In this document: in pieces, positions 1 through 6,060 of the stretch
Layout: the number at the start of each line of letters is the position of its first letter
How positions within the stretch are numbered: the stretch's first letter is position 1
Assembly: GCA_045810265.1 (NCBI GenBank)
Contig: JBJMWF010000124.1
Span: forward strand, 1 to 7,268
Reading direction: 5' to 3'
Source: Scleromatobacter sp045810265
GTDB taxonomy: Bacteria; Pseudomonadota; Gammaproteobacteria; Burkholderiales; Burkholderiaceae_C
DNA: 7,268 nucleotides
Translations under genes and position numbers: made by a program
Notes under the pieces: model-generated
The model's input: only the letters and a program-made list of their open reading frames with translations
Databases searched by the model: none
Told to the model about the DNA's origin: nothing

Positions 1-474
1 CCCGACACCACGGCGCGCCAGCTCAACGTGCAGTGGCAGAAGAAGATGGAGGCGGTAGGCATCCGCATCGTGTTCGAGCGCCGCCCCTGGCCCGAGCAGA
101 TGAAGCTGGCGCGCGCCGGCACGCGGCAGATGTGGAGGCTGGGCGGCTCGTCCGACGAACCCGACCCCGGCGACCTGCTGGCGCTGGCCTACGGCCCGAT
201 CAAGGGCGAGGGCAACTGGTCGCGCTTCGACCTGCCCGAGTACAACGCGGACTTCCGCCGCATCCACGAACTGCCGGACGGCCCCGAGCGCCAGGCCGCG
301 ATCGCGCATGCGCAGAAGCTGCTGCTCGCCTACATGCCGATCAAGACGCACCTGCACCGCGTGCGTCTCGTGTTGACCCAGCCCTGGCTGCAGGGTTATC
401 CGGCCAATCCGTTCGTCAACGGGTATTGGCGCTTCCTGGACATCGATGCCGCGCGCCGGCCGGCGACGCAGTGA
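1..474 (+). CDS. ABC transporter substrate-binding protein, family 5 (oligopeptide/dipeptide type), C-terminal part
   Basis: The reading frame is open from the first base, so the gene starts outside the window; 157 residues remain and end at a TGA at 472-474. The fragment looks like the C-terminal lobe of a periplasmic solute-binding protein of the DppA/OppA family (SBP_bac_5), which delivers peptides or similar solutes to an inner-membrane ABC importer. Seen in the sequence: a helix of the type QLNVQWQKKMEAVGI followed by a beta strand, an aromatic/acidic stretch GGSSDEPDP, the family-typical NWSRFDLPEYNADF segment (around residues 75-88), a helix with repeated Ala/Gln, and a C-terminal aromatic NGYWRFLDID. 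The family assignment is good but the ligand cannot be told from this lobe. No permease or ATPase gene follows; the next gene converges on it, so any transporter partners must lie upstream. Confidence 0.85.
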   Translation, partial: PDTTARQLNVQWQKKMEAVGIRIVFERRPWPEQMKLARAGTRQMWRLGGSSDEPDPGDLLALAYGPIKGEGNWSRFDLPEYNADFRRIHELPDGPERQAAIAHAQKLLLAYMPIKTHLHRVRLVLTQPWLQGYPANPFVNGYWRFLDIDAARRPATQ

Positions 475-547
475 CGATCTCGGGTTGTCGCGGAGACGCC
501 CCGGCCCGCGGGTCAAGGGCAGGCCTTCTGCCCCGCTTCGTTCCTGA
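475..547. terminator. Convergent intergenic spacer with a candidate bidirectional terminator hairpin (517-533)
   Basis: This short spacer separates the stop codons of two converging genes. It holds a perfect 6-bp inverted repeat, GGGCAG at 517-522 and CTGCCC at 528-533, with a 5-base loop. There is no T-tract on either side, so it is a weak intrinsic terminator at best; the position between convergent genes is the main argument. Confidence 0.35.
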
Positions 548-982
548 CTACCCCGCGCTGGCGGCGCCCGTTGCGGCGCGGCCGGTTCCCGCATGGTTCC
601 ACAGCGGCACGAACGCCGACCGGTAGGCGTAGGCCAGGGCCAGGAGCCACAGCAGGTTCAACGGCCCCCAGATCCACTGCCCGGACAGCATCAGGTGGAA
701 GCAGAAGATGACCGACACCGCCGGCGCGAGCACGACGATGCCCAGCGGCGCCGTTCGATCCCGCAGCAACGCAGCGCCGCCGACGATGTACGTGACCGCC
801 ACCAGCGGATCGATGAACCCGCTTTGCGTCAGCGCTTGCGTGAACGCGCCGGCGGCGACCGTCGGCTGTGGCGGCGGCGACCCGATGCCGAACACGACAT
901 GGCTGGCGATGGCCAGGCCCGTGGCCGCATAGAAGAGGCCGAAGATCCACCGTGCGGCGGTCAAGACGAAGGAACGTGTCAT
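548..982 (-). CDS. DoxX-like four-helix integral membrane protein
   Basis: This 144-residue inner-membrane protein has four predicted membrane segments, at about residues 7-31, 57-73, 78-99 and 104-124, and a short polar C-terminal tail rich in Ala and Gly. The first helix (ARWIFGLFYAATGLA) and the second hydrophobic stretch (VAVTYIVGGAALL) resemble the DoxX/DoxD superfamily, whose members are small membrane proteins of mostly unclear function, some linked to quinone-dependent oxidation or redox stress. I chose the ATG at 982-980 because AGGGAG lies just upstream (988-993 on the plus strand, read in reverse); an ATG 15 codons further upstream has no such site. It lies downstream of the lipoprotein gene on the same strand, 178 bases away, so co-transcription is possible but not obvious. 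The family call is from sequence feel; the membrane topology is firmer. Confidence 0.72.
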   Translation of the reverse strand: MTRSFVLTAARWIFGLFYAATGLAIASHVVFGIGSPPPQPTVAAGAFTQALTQSGFIDPLVAVTYIVGGAALLRDRTAPLGIVVLAPAVSVIFCFHLMLSGQWIWGPLNLLWLLALAYAYRSAFVPLWNHAGTGRAATGAASAG

Positions 983-1160
983 CGGTTCTCCCTGCGTGGC
1001 TGCGCGTCCGTTCGGGGACGGACGCACCTTAGGTGGGACAGCGCACCTCGTCCAGTCTGTTCTAGGGGTCTGGAAGCTTCGGCCAAGCCGGCGTTCGCGC
1101 TTCCGGCGCGAAGCTCTCGCACGGGCTTGGCGATTCGATTCGCCCGCTTCGCTCCCGACG
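983..1160 (-). promoter_or_regulatory. Structured spacer upstream of the DoxX-like gene with candidate promoter and several inverted repeats
   Basis: This 178-base spacer lies between two minus-strand genes. Perfect inverted repeats seen: GCGTCCGT/ACGGACGC (1004-1011 and 1018-1025, 6-base loop) about 20 bases before the start codon; GCCAAGCC/GGCTTGGC (1082-1089 and 1124-1131), which encloses a second hairpin TTCGCGC/GCGCGAA (1094-1100 and 1106-1112); and TCCAG/CTGGA (1051-1055 and 1070-1074). On the minus strand TTGGCC (1086-1081) and TAGAAC (1064-1059), 16 bases apart, form a weak sigma-70-like promoter that would sit across the 1051-1074 dyad and the edge of the nested hairpin. None of the hairpins has a T-tract. 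The repeats are directly visible; promoter and operator roles are inference. Confidence 0.4.
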
Positions 1161-1171
1161 TCAGAAGCGGG
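1143..1171 (-). terminator. Hairpin across the stop codon of the lipoprotein gene
   Basis: CCCGCTTC (1143-1150) and GAAGCGGG (1164-1171) form a perfect 8-bp inverted repeat whose 13-base loop contains the TGA stop at 1163-1161. A competing pairing, CTCCC (1152-1156) with GGGAG (1169-1173), overlaps it. There is no following T-run on the minus strand, so it is not a classical intrinsic terminator; it could stabilise the 3' end or be chance in GC-rich DNA. Confidence 0.3.
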
Positions 1172-1646
1172 AGTTCGGATTGCGCTGGTCCTTGACCGGC
1201 AGTCCGATGATGTCCCAGTGTTCCACGAGCTTGCACCGGTTCAACCGGAACACGTCGCCGATCGCGAATTCGGGGGCGCCTGGCACGGGGACGAAGCGGG
1301 CGTGCAGGAAGACGAGGTCGCCTTCGGCGATGGTGCGCACGACCTGCCACTGCGGGTCGGGGGCCTGCTTGACCAGGTCTTCCAGGAAGTCGATGGTCGC
1401 GGCCCGGGTGCCGACGGGCACGCTGGTCTTGTGCTCGACGAAGTCTTCGCTGGCGTAGCGCTCGAAGGCCGCGCGGGTCTGCCGCTTGACGAGCGCCTGG
1501 TCATAGAACGCCAGGACGATCCTCCTGTTGGCCTCGGCCGATGGCGCGCAAGTGCTGGCCTCGGTGCCACCGCCTGGTTGCGCAGAGGCGCAGGCGGTCA
1601 GCTGCAGGGCCAGGAAAACAAGGGTCAGGACTCCGACGGTCTTCAT
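1161..1646 (-). CDS. SnoaL/NTF2-like lipoprotein
   Basis: This 161-residue protein has a lipoprotein signal: a basic start (MK), a hydrophobic stretch from about residue 4 to 16, and the lipobox L-T-A-C with the modified cysteine at residue 19. Ser at +2 after the Cys argues for outer-membrane sorting. After a Gly/Ser/Ala linker, residues ~37-150 form a single domain typical of the SnoaL-like branch of the NTF2 fold: an N-terminal helix ending in LAFYDQALV, then ASEDFVEH, DFLEDL, a strand around EGDLVFLHAR and the C-terminal VEHWDIIG motif. These resemble the group described as SnoaL-like aldol-condensation enzymes (COG4922), although no reaction is established for most members. The ATG at 1646-1644 is preceded by GGAG with 8-base spacing; an in-frame ATG five codons upstream would spoil the short signal peptide. 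The next gene downstream on this strand is the DoxX-like one. Confidence 0.8.
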   Translation of the reverse strand: MKTVGVLTLVFLALQLTACASAQPGGGTEASTCAPSAEANRRIVLAFYDQALVKRQTRAAFERYASEDFVEHKTSVPVGTRAATIDFLEDLVKQAPDPQWQVVRTIAEGDLVFLHARFVPVPGAPEFAIGDVFRLNRCKLVEHWDIIGLPVKDQRNPNSRF

Positions 1647-1754
1647 GACAGGGTCTCCCATGGGCCGATGCAGCCGCTTCGATTGGACAGCAAAATTCGA
1701 TGCCTTGGCGCGTGGACTGGCGTGTATAAAGACGAACAGTCGCCGGAGATGTCC
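1647..1754 (+). promoter_or_regulatory. Divergent promoter region with -10-like TATAAA
   Basis: This 108-base spacer separates the divergent lipoprotein gene and the 1755-2744 gene. It contains the most AT-rich patch nearby: TATAAA at 1725-1730, a good -10 hexamer for the rightward gene, 24 bases before its start and compatible with a leader carrying the GGAG Shine-Dalgarno at 1745-1748. TTGGCG (1705-1710) is the nearest -35-like hexamer, but the 14-base spacing is too short. On the minus strand the same patch reads TATACA (1728-1723), a possible -10 for the lipoprotein gene, also without a clear -35. Confidence 0.45.
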
Positions 1755-2744
1755 ATGAAGCAGTCCGCCGCCGAACGCCCCGACCCCACGACCCAACGCA
1801 AGGCCGCGATCGCTCGTGGTGCCGCGCTGGAGCACACCGGCAGGGTGCGGGTCGAGCCCATCCCGAACTTCGACCTTGATCGCACCATCTTCAAGACGCT
1901 CGAAGGCAGCGCTGCCCGCTTCGTGATGGCCACTCGCGTGGGCAAGGAGGCGCATTGGGATGCAGCGGCTGCCCAGGCAGTGCAGGCCGAGTACGCGGCC
2001 GCCCGGGCCGCACACCCGCTCCCCGAGGTGAGCCCGGCGCTGATGCAGTTCCTCGTCGACGAGTGCGACTTCGATGTGGAGCACGCCGACGGCTCGTTCC
2101 TCGACCACCTGTACTTCTGTTTCGAGTACAGCGTGCAGCACTATCCGGGCCAGTCTCCCCTCGTGATGCTGTTGCATTCGATCCTGGGCACCGGCACCAA
2201 CACCTTCGCGATGCCGGCCGGCAAGATTCCCGCGCTGCGCGAGCTGATGACGTCCTCGGAGTGGACGCAGATCCAGGCCTTTCCCTCGGTGCTGCGGCTG
2301 CTCTACGCCGGCCCGCTGCGCCGGGAGCTGCGCGACAACCTTCACCGCCCGGATGCCATCGCCTCGATCAGCTTCCACCGGGTGATCGACAACGAGCCGA
2401 TCACGATGAGCGGCGAAGATTTCTGGATCGCACTGAACTACCAGCTCATCCACCTGGTGGACTTCCTCCCCGTGGCGAACTGGTCGGTGCACGGGAACGA
2501 CACCTCCTTGATCCTGTTCCGCGATCTTCACGACCTGCTCGAGCGGGCCGGCAAGCGCGAGGCGATGGTGGGCTTCACGCCCGGCTCCCGCCCTCGCAGG
2601 CTCGAGGGCGAATCCCGCGGCGTGGGCGCCTGGCTCACCACGCTGATTCCGGCCAGTGTCAGTGAACGGGTCGCGGCCAAGTCGGTCGCCCGCTTCTCCG
2701 AGCGCATCGGGCACTCCCTGGACTACCGGATCGCCTGGGCCTGA
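1755..2744 (+). CDS. Uncharacterised protein with a possible inositol-oxygenase-like (HD-type) segment
   Basis: I do not recognise a named family for this 329-residue soluble protein. It has no signal peptide and no membrane segment. The N-terminal 35 residues are polar and probably flexible. Residues ~97-145 are the most distinctive: FLVDECDFDVEH, then LDHLYFCFEYSVQHYP and LLHSILGTG. Their order and spacing resemble the start of the myo-inositol oxygenase (MIOX) domain, which has LVDESDPD, then a helix beginning with a ligand His and ending DHP or AHP, then LLHDLGK. In this comparison His118 and His141 match two iron-ligand histidines, but the Asp of the HD pair is Ser142, so the diiron site would be incomplete. 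An upstream LDRTIF (41-46) also recalls MIOX LDRVF. His208 and His233 are further candidate ligands but I cannot align them. The ATG at 1755 is preferred over the ATG at 1749 because GGAG (1745-1748) then has 6-base spacing. It converges with the DUF488 gene, 12 bases apart. The coding call is strong; the function is open. Confidence 0.82.
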   Translation: MKQSAAERPDPTTQRKAAIARGAALEHTGRVRVEPIPNFDLDRTIFKTLEGSAARFVMATRVGKEAHWDAAAAQAVQAEYAAARAAHPLPEVSPALMQFLVDECDFDVEHADGSFLDHLYFCFEYSVQHYPGQSPLVMLLHSILGTGTNTFAMPAGKIPALRELMTSSEWTQIQAFPSVLRLLYAGPLRRELRDNLHRPDAIASISFHRVIDNEPITMSGEDFWIALNYQLIHLVDFLPVANWSVHGNDTSLILFRDLHDLLERAGKREAMVGFTPGSRPRRLEGESRGVGAWLTTLIPASVSERVAAKSVARFSERIGHSLDYRIAWA

Positions 2745-2756
2745 ACCCGCGCCGCC

Positions 2757-3374
2757 TCAGGTCAATGGAGGCGGGTAGGTGAGCACCTGGCCGTCGACGT
2801 GGGCGAACGGCGTCAGCTTGTGCGCCTGCAGCCGGGTGGCGCTCGAGATCTCGCACGCCACGTGCCCTCGCACCAGCAGTGCGTCTGCAATGAGCGAGCG
2901 ATGGCAGCGCCAGGGCACCGCCTCGGCGCACATCAGCGCGACGCGGTCGGTTTTCAGCAGCTCGAGCACGGCCACCACGCTCTCGTCGAACTCGGGCGTG
3001 AGCATGTAGTCGGCGTAGCCGCGGAACGACAGGTTGCGCCAGGCGCCGTTCGGCGACTCGGGGCTGGTGCGGCGAAAGCCCCCGAGGCCGGGCGCGAGCG
3101 CATAGCCGATGTCGGCGCGCCCCAGCGACTGCCCCAGCGCATCGGTGCCGAACTGCGGGTTGTGACGCGATCTGGGCACCGTGCGCACGTCCACCAGCTG
3201 GGTGACGCCGTGAGCCGCCAGCAATCCGATGAACTCCTCGATGGGCCTCGTCGAATGCCCGATCGTGAAGGCACAGCCGGCCGGTGCATCGCCGGCCGCC
3301 ATGTCCGTCGCGGCGGCCGCGGCGACGCCGAGCCCTGGGTCGCCAGCACAACAACAGCAGGTGAGCTTCTTCAT
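2757..3374 (-). CDS. DUF488 family protein
   Basis: This is a 205-residue protein (181 if translation starts at Met25). It carries the DUF488 hallmarks: FTIGHST at 36-42, VDVRTVPRSRHNPQF at 61-75, a GYADYM segment at 119-124, and the C-terminal MCAEAVPWRCHRSLIAD (148-164) with Cys149, Glu151, Cys157, His158 and Arg159. The family is small, cytosolic and of unknown biochemistry; the conserved Cys/His/Arg cluster suggests a catalytic or metal-binding site. The start is uncertain. The ATG at 3374-3372 has no Shine-Dalgarno and adds an odd leader with four cysteines in a row (residues 6-9) and an Ala run. The ATG at 3302-3300 gives a leader closer to the usual family start, just before TIGHST. 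The gene is divergent from ampG and convergent with the preceding unknown gene. Confidence 0.85.
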   Translation of the reverse strand: MKKLTCCCCAGDPGLGVAAAAATDMAAGDAPAGCAFTIGHSTRPIEEFIGLLAAHGVTQLVDVRTVPRSRHNPQFGTDALGQSLGRADIGYALAPGLGGFRRTSPESPNGAWRNLSFRGYADYMLTPEFDESVVAVLELLKTDRVALMCAEAVPWRCHRSLIADALLVRGHVACEISSATRLQAHKLTPFAHVDGQVLTYPPPLT

Positions 3375-3527
3375 CGCGCCAGTGTGCCCGCGGCTGCGGG
3401 GCCTGCTCGCCACGAAGGCTTCCAGCCCGCCGGGTTCGCGTGCGTCTTGAGCGCTGCATTGCCCGTGATGGCGGGCCACAGCCGCCCGCCCACCGGGCGG
3501 CTCGACGGACGCGACGACAATACGTCG
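3375..3527. promoter_or_regulatory. Divergent DUF488/ampG promoter region with 9-bp hairpin and -10-like hexamer
   Basis: The 153-base spacer contains a perfect 9-bp inverted repeat, AGCCGCCCG (3480-3488) and CGGGCGGCT (3494-3502), with a 5-base loop. Thirteen bases further on, GACAAT (3516-3521) matches the sigma-70 -10 consensus in four of six positions and ends 6 bases before the ampG ATG. The hairpin therefore covers the place where a -35 would lie, and no good -35 is seen. The dyad may be an operator, or merely a GC-rich inverted repeat. For the DUF488 gene, CACACT (3386-3381, minus strand) lies 6 bases before its first ATG but matches only three of six. Confidence 0.4.
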
Positions 3528-5102
3528 ATGACCGACTCCGAATCGACCAGCGCCAGCCCGCTGGCCGCCGCCCACCGCTGGATCGCCGTCCTCGTGCTGG
3601 GCTTCGCCTCCGGCCTGCCGCTGGCGCTCACCGGCCTGGCGATGCAGGCCTGGCTGACGATGGACGGCCTGGACTTCGCGGCCATCGGCTTTCTCACGCT
3701 GATCGGCATCCCGTACACCTTCAAGTTCCTCTGGGCGCCGCTGATGGACCGGGTCGACCTGCCGCTGCTGGGGCGGCGCCGCGGCTGGGTCGTCTTCACG
3801 CAGGCGCTGCTGGCCGTCGCCCTGTTCGCGCTGGCCGACATCTCGCCCCACTACGCGCTGCCGCTGTTCGCCGCTCTCGGCGTCGGGGTGGCCTTCATCA
3901 GCGCGTCGCAGGACATCGTCGTCGATGCCTATCGCGTGGACCTGCTGCCGGCGCGCGAACGCGGCATCGGCGCGTCGCTGTTCGTGATGGGCTACCGCAT
4001 CGCGATGATCCTGTCGGGCGGCGTGGCGCTGATCTGGACCGACGCCGTCGACGGAATCGGCATGACCTGGCCTGCCGTCTACCGGCTGATGGCCGCACTG
4101 ATGGCCGGACTGGCGGTCTTCTCGGCCTTCGCGCTGCCGCGTCTCGAGCAGCCGCCCGCGCGCGTGCGTGACGCGTCACGCGGGCCGATCCGCCAGGACC
4201 TGGTCGGCTTTCTCGCGGTGCTCGTGGCGGTGGCCGCGGGCGTCTGGCTGACGCAGCGCTTCGGCGGCCCGATCGCGGCCTGGCTGCTGTCGCCGTGGTT
4301 CGGCTCGGCCGTCGCCAAGGGCTCGCTGCAGGCCAAGTGGATCGACCTGCTCGCGCTGCTGCTCGGCCTGGCGGTCACGCTGCCACTGGCCGGTTTCGCG
4401 GCGCGGCGGGCGCGGTTCCAGACCCTGCTGTCCGGGCTCGACTCTTACTTCAGCCAGCCGCGCGCCTGGAGCTTTCTGGGCTTCATCGTGTTCTACAAGC
4501 TGACCGACGCCTTCCAGCTGTCGCTGCTCACGCCATTCCTGCTCAAGGGCATGGCCTTCGGGCCGGCCGAGGTCGGGGTGGTCAACAAGCTGATCGGGCT
4601 GTTGCTGACGGTGTTCGGCGCTCTCCTGGGCGGGCTGGTGATGCTGCGGCTGCGGCTGGTGTGGTCGCTGCTGCTGTTCGGCATCCTGCAGATGTCCAGC
4701 AGCCTCGCGTTCTGGTGGCTGGCGGTGCATGGCAAGGGCCAGCTGCCGGGGCTGACCATCCCGGCGTTCGACTTCGGCTTCGTCAAGCTGCTGCACCCGA
4801 CGCTGGTCGACGGCGGGCTGCTGATGGCGGTGGCCAGCGAGAACCTGGCCAGTGGCATGGGCACCGCGGCCTTCCTCGCCTTTCTCATGAGCCTGACCAA
4901 CCAGCGCTTCAGCGCGACGCAGTTCGCCCTGCTGTCGGCGTTCCAGTCGGTCGGCCGGGTCTGGATCGGGCCGCTGGCCGGGGTGCTGGCCGAGGCCATC
5001 GGCTGGCCGGCGTTCTTCCTGGTGGCCATCGTCATGGGCGTGCCCTCGCTGGTCTGGCTGCGGGCACTGTGGAAGCCGATCAATGCACTGGACGTTCGTT
5101 AA
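3528..5102 (+). CDS. ampG: AmpG-family muropeptide MFS permease
   Basis: This 524-residue inner-membrane transporter belongs to the major facilitator superfamily. AmpG carries anhydro-muropeptides released by cell-wall turnover from the periplasm into the cytoplasm for recycling, and in species with AmpR/AmpC it supplies the signal for beta-lactamase induction. The N-terminal part matches AmpG closely from memory: GFASGLPLALTGLAMQAWLT (25-44), IGFLTLIG, then FKFLWAPLMDR (65-75), LGRRRGW (81-87), and ASQDIVVDAYRVDLLPARERG (126-146). About 12-14 hydrophobic segments follow, with an arginine-rich loop near residues 204-226 and an added hydrophobic stretch near 240-290; the C-terminal half contains GLDSYFSQPRAWSFLGFIVF. 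Length is slightly above the ~491 residues of the E. coli protein. The ATG at 3528 has no Shine-Dalgarno; the protein start before HRWIAVLVLGF looks right. The M48 gene follows within 49-76 bases, so a shared transcript is likely. No ampR, ampD or ampC is visible here. Confidence 0.9.
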   Translation: MTDSESTSASPLAAAHRWIAVLVLGFASGLPLALTGLAMQAWLTMDGLDFAAIGFLTLIGIPYTFKFLWAPLMDRVDLPLLGRRRGWVVFTQALLAVALFALADISPHYALPLFAALGVGVAFISASQDIVVDAYRVDLLPARERGIGASLFVMGYRIAMILSGGVALIWTDAVDGIGMTWPAVYRLMAALMAGLAVFSAFALPRLEQPPARVRDASRGPIRQDLVGFLAVLVAVAAGVWLTQRFGGPIAAWLLSPWFGSAVAKGSLQAKWIDLLALLLGLAVTLPLAGFAARRARFQTLLSGLDSYFSQPRAWSFLGFIVFYKLTDAFQLSLLTPFLLKGMAFGPAEVGVVNKLIGLLLTVFGALLGGLVMLRLRLVWSLLLFGILQMSSSLAFWWLAVHGKGQLPGLTIPAFDFGFVKLLHPTLVDGGLLMAVASENLASGMGTAAFLAFLMSLTNQRFSATQFALLSAFQSVGRVWIGPLAGVLAEAIGWPAFFLVAIVMGVPSLVWLRALWKPINALDVR

Positions 5103-5151
5103 GTCGGTGGCCGCCCCCTTGAATCGCGTGCGATCGTAGTCACGTGTTGTC

Positions 5152-6060
5152 TTGGTCCACCCCGCTGCCATCGAGCCCTTGAACACGTCCCCGCCCGCAT
5201 CCCCGGCCGATCCGGCGCGCCGCCGCGTGCTGAAGACGGCTGCCGCCGGCGCGCTGCTGGCGTTGCCGGCCGCCGCTGCCCTGGCCCAGCGGGAGGGGGT
5301 ACAGGTCGGCCCGCGCTCGCAGTTCGAATCGCTGGTGCCGGCGGCCCAGATCGAGGCGGAGGCGGCGCGCGGGTACCACGACATGCTGGCGCAGGCGCGC
5401 GCCGCCCGCCGCCTGGCCACGCCGGAGAACGTGCAGCTGCGGCGGCTGGTCATGATCTCGACCCGCCTGCGCCCCTTCGCCGGCATGTGGAACGAACGCG
5501 CGATCGGCTGGCAGTGGGAGGTCAACCTGATCAACTCGCCCCAGATCAACGCGTTCTGCATGCCGGGCGGCAAGATCGCCTTCTATTGGGGCATCCTGGC
5601 CAAGCTGCAGCTGTCCGACGACGAGGTGGCGATGGTGATGGGCCACGAGATGACCCACGCGCTGCGCGAGCACGGGCGGGCGCAGATCGGCAAGCAGGTC
5701 GCCACGCAGGGCACCATCGCCTTGCTCGCGGGCCTGTTCGGCTGGGGCACCGCGGGCCGGCAGGTGGCCGGCATGGGCGGCCACCTGCTCTCCCTCAAAT
5801 ACAGCCGCGACGACGAGACGGAGGCCGACCTGGTCGGCCTGGAGCTCGCGGCGCGCGCCGGCTATCAGCCGCAGGCGGCCATCTCGCTATGGCGCAAGAT
5901 GGAAGCGGCCAGCCGCGGGGCGCCGCCGGCCTTCCTGTCCGACCATCCGTCGAACCCCGATCGACTGCGTGTGATCGCGGCCAACATCCCGCGCGTGCAG
6001 GGACTGTACGACCGCGCACCCAAGCCGGACTCGCGCTTCGGGCCGCCCCTGGCCGGTTGA
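5152..6060 (+). CDS. Secreted M48 family metallopeptidase (Tat-type signal)
   Basis: This zinc metallopeptidase has up to 302 residues. Numbered from the TTG at 5152, the HExxH motif is HEMTH at 165-169 within VMVMGHEMTHALREHGR-like context, and the third ligand is Glu222 in SRDDETEAD, the usual RxxExxAD pattern of M48 peptidases such as LoiP and BepA. NAFCMPGGKIAFYWGIL (133-149) and the C-terminal DHPSNPDRL (264-272) are also typical. The N-terminus carries a twin-arginine signal: ARRRVLK followed by a long Ala/Leu stretch and a likely cut after ALA (residue 45). The mature enzyme would act in the periplasm, probably in envelope protein quality control. There is no lipobox and no TPR domain, so it is a short M48 form. 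The start is uncertain: no ATG or GTG lies before the signal, only TTG at 5152 or 5179, neither with a Shine-Dalgarno; an in-frame stop at 5137 bounds the choice. It lies directly downstream of ampG. Confidence 0.87.
   Translation: MVHPAAIEPLNTSPPASPADPARRRVLKTAAAGALLALPAAAALAQREGVQVGPRSQFESLVPAAQIEAEAARGYHDMLAQARAARRLATPENVQLRRLVMISTRLRPFAGMWNERAIGWQWEVNLINSPQINAFCMPGGKIAFYWGILAKLQLSDDEVAMVMGHEMTHALREHGRAQIGKQVATQGTIALLAGLFGWGTAGRQVAGMGGHLLSLKYSRDDETEADLVGLELAARAGYQPQAAISLWRKMEAASRGAPPAFLSDHPSNPDRLRVIAANIPRVQGLYDRAPKPDSRFGPPLAG

Noticed and set aside
593..1195. 200-codon plus-strand open frame opposite the DoxX-like gene
   Set aside because: Its Arg/Gln-rich composition is typical of antisense frames, and the minus strand encodes four good membrane helices with a Shine-Dalgarno.
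996..1754. N-terminal extension of the 1755-2744 frame to a 582-residue protein
   Set aside because: The added part is antisense to the lipoprotein gene and lacks domain-like sequence; TATAAA and GGAG just before 1755 mark a proper start there.
1161..2714. A 517-codon open frame on the minus strand covering the lipoprotein gene and the antisense of the 1755-2744 gene
   Set aside because: Only its last 161 codons make a sensible protein with a lipobox and a Shine-Dalgarno. The upstream part is low-complexity Arg/Gly/His-rich antisense of a better plus-strand gene, as expected at this GC content.
2799..3527. N-terminal extension of the ampG frame to 767 residues
   Set aside because: The extension is antisense to the DUF488 gene, and the AmpG family begins where the 3528 ATG starts.
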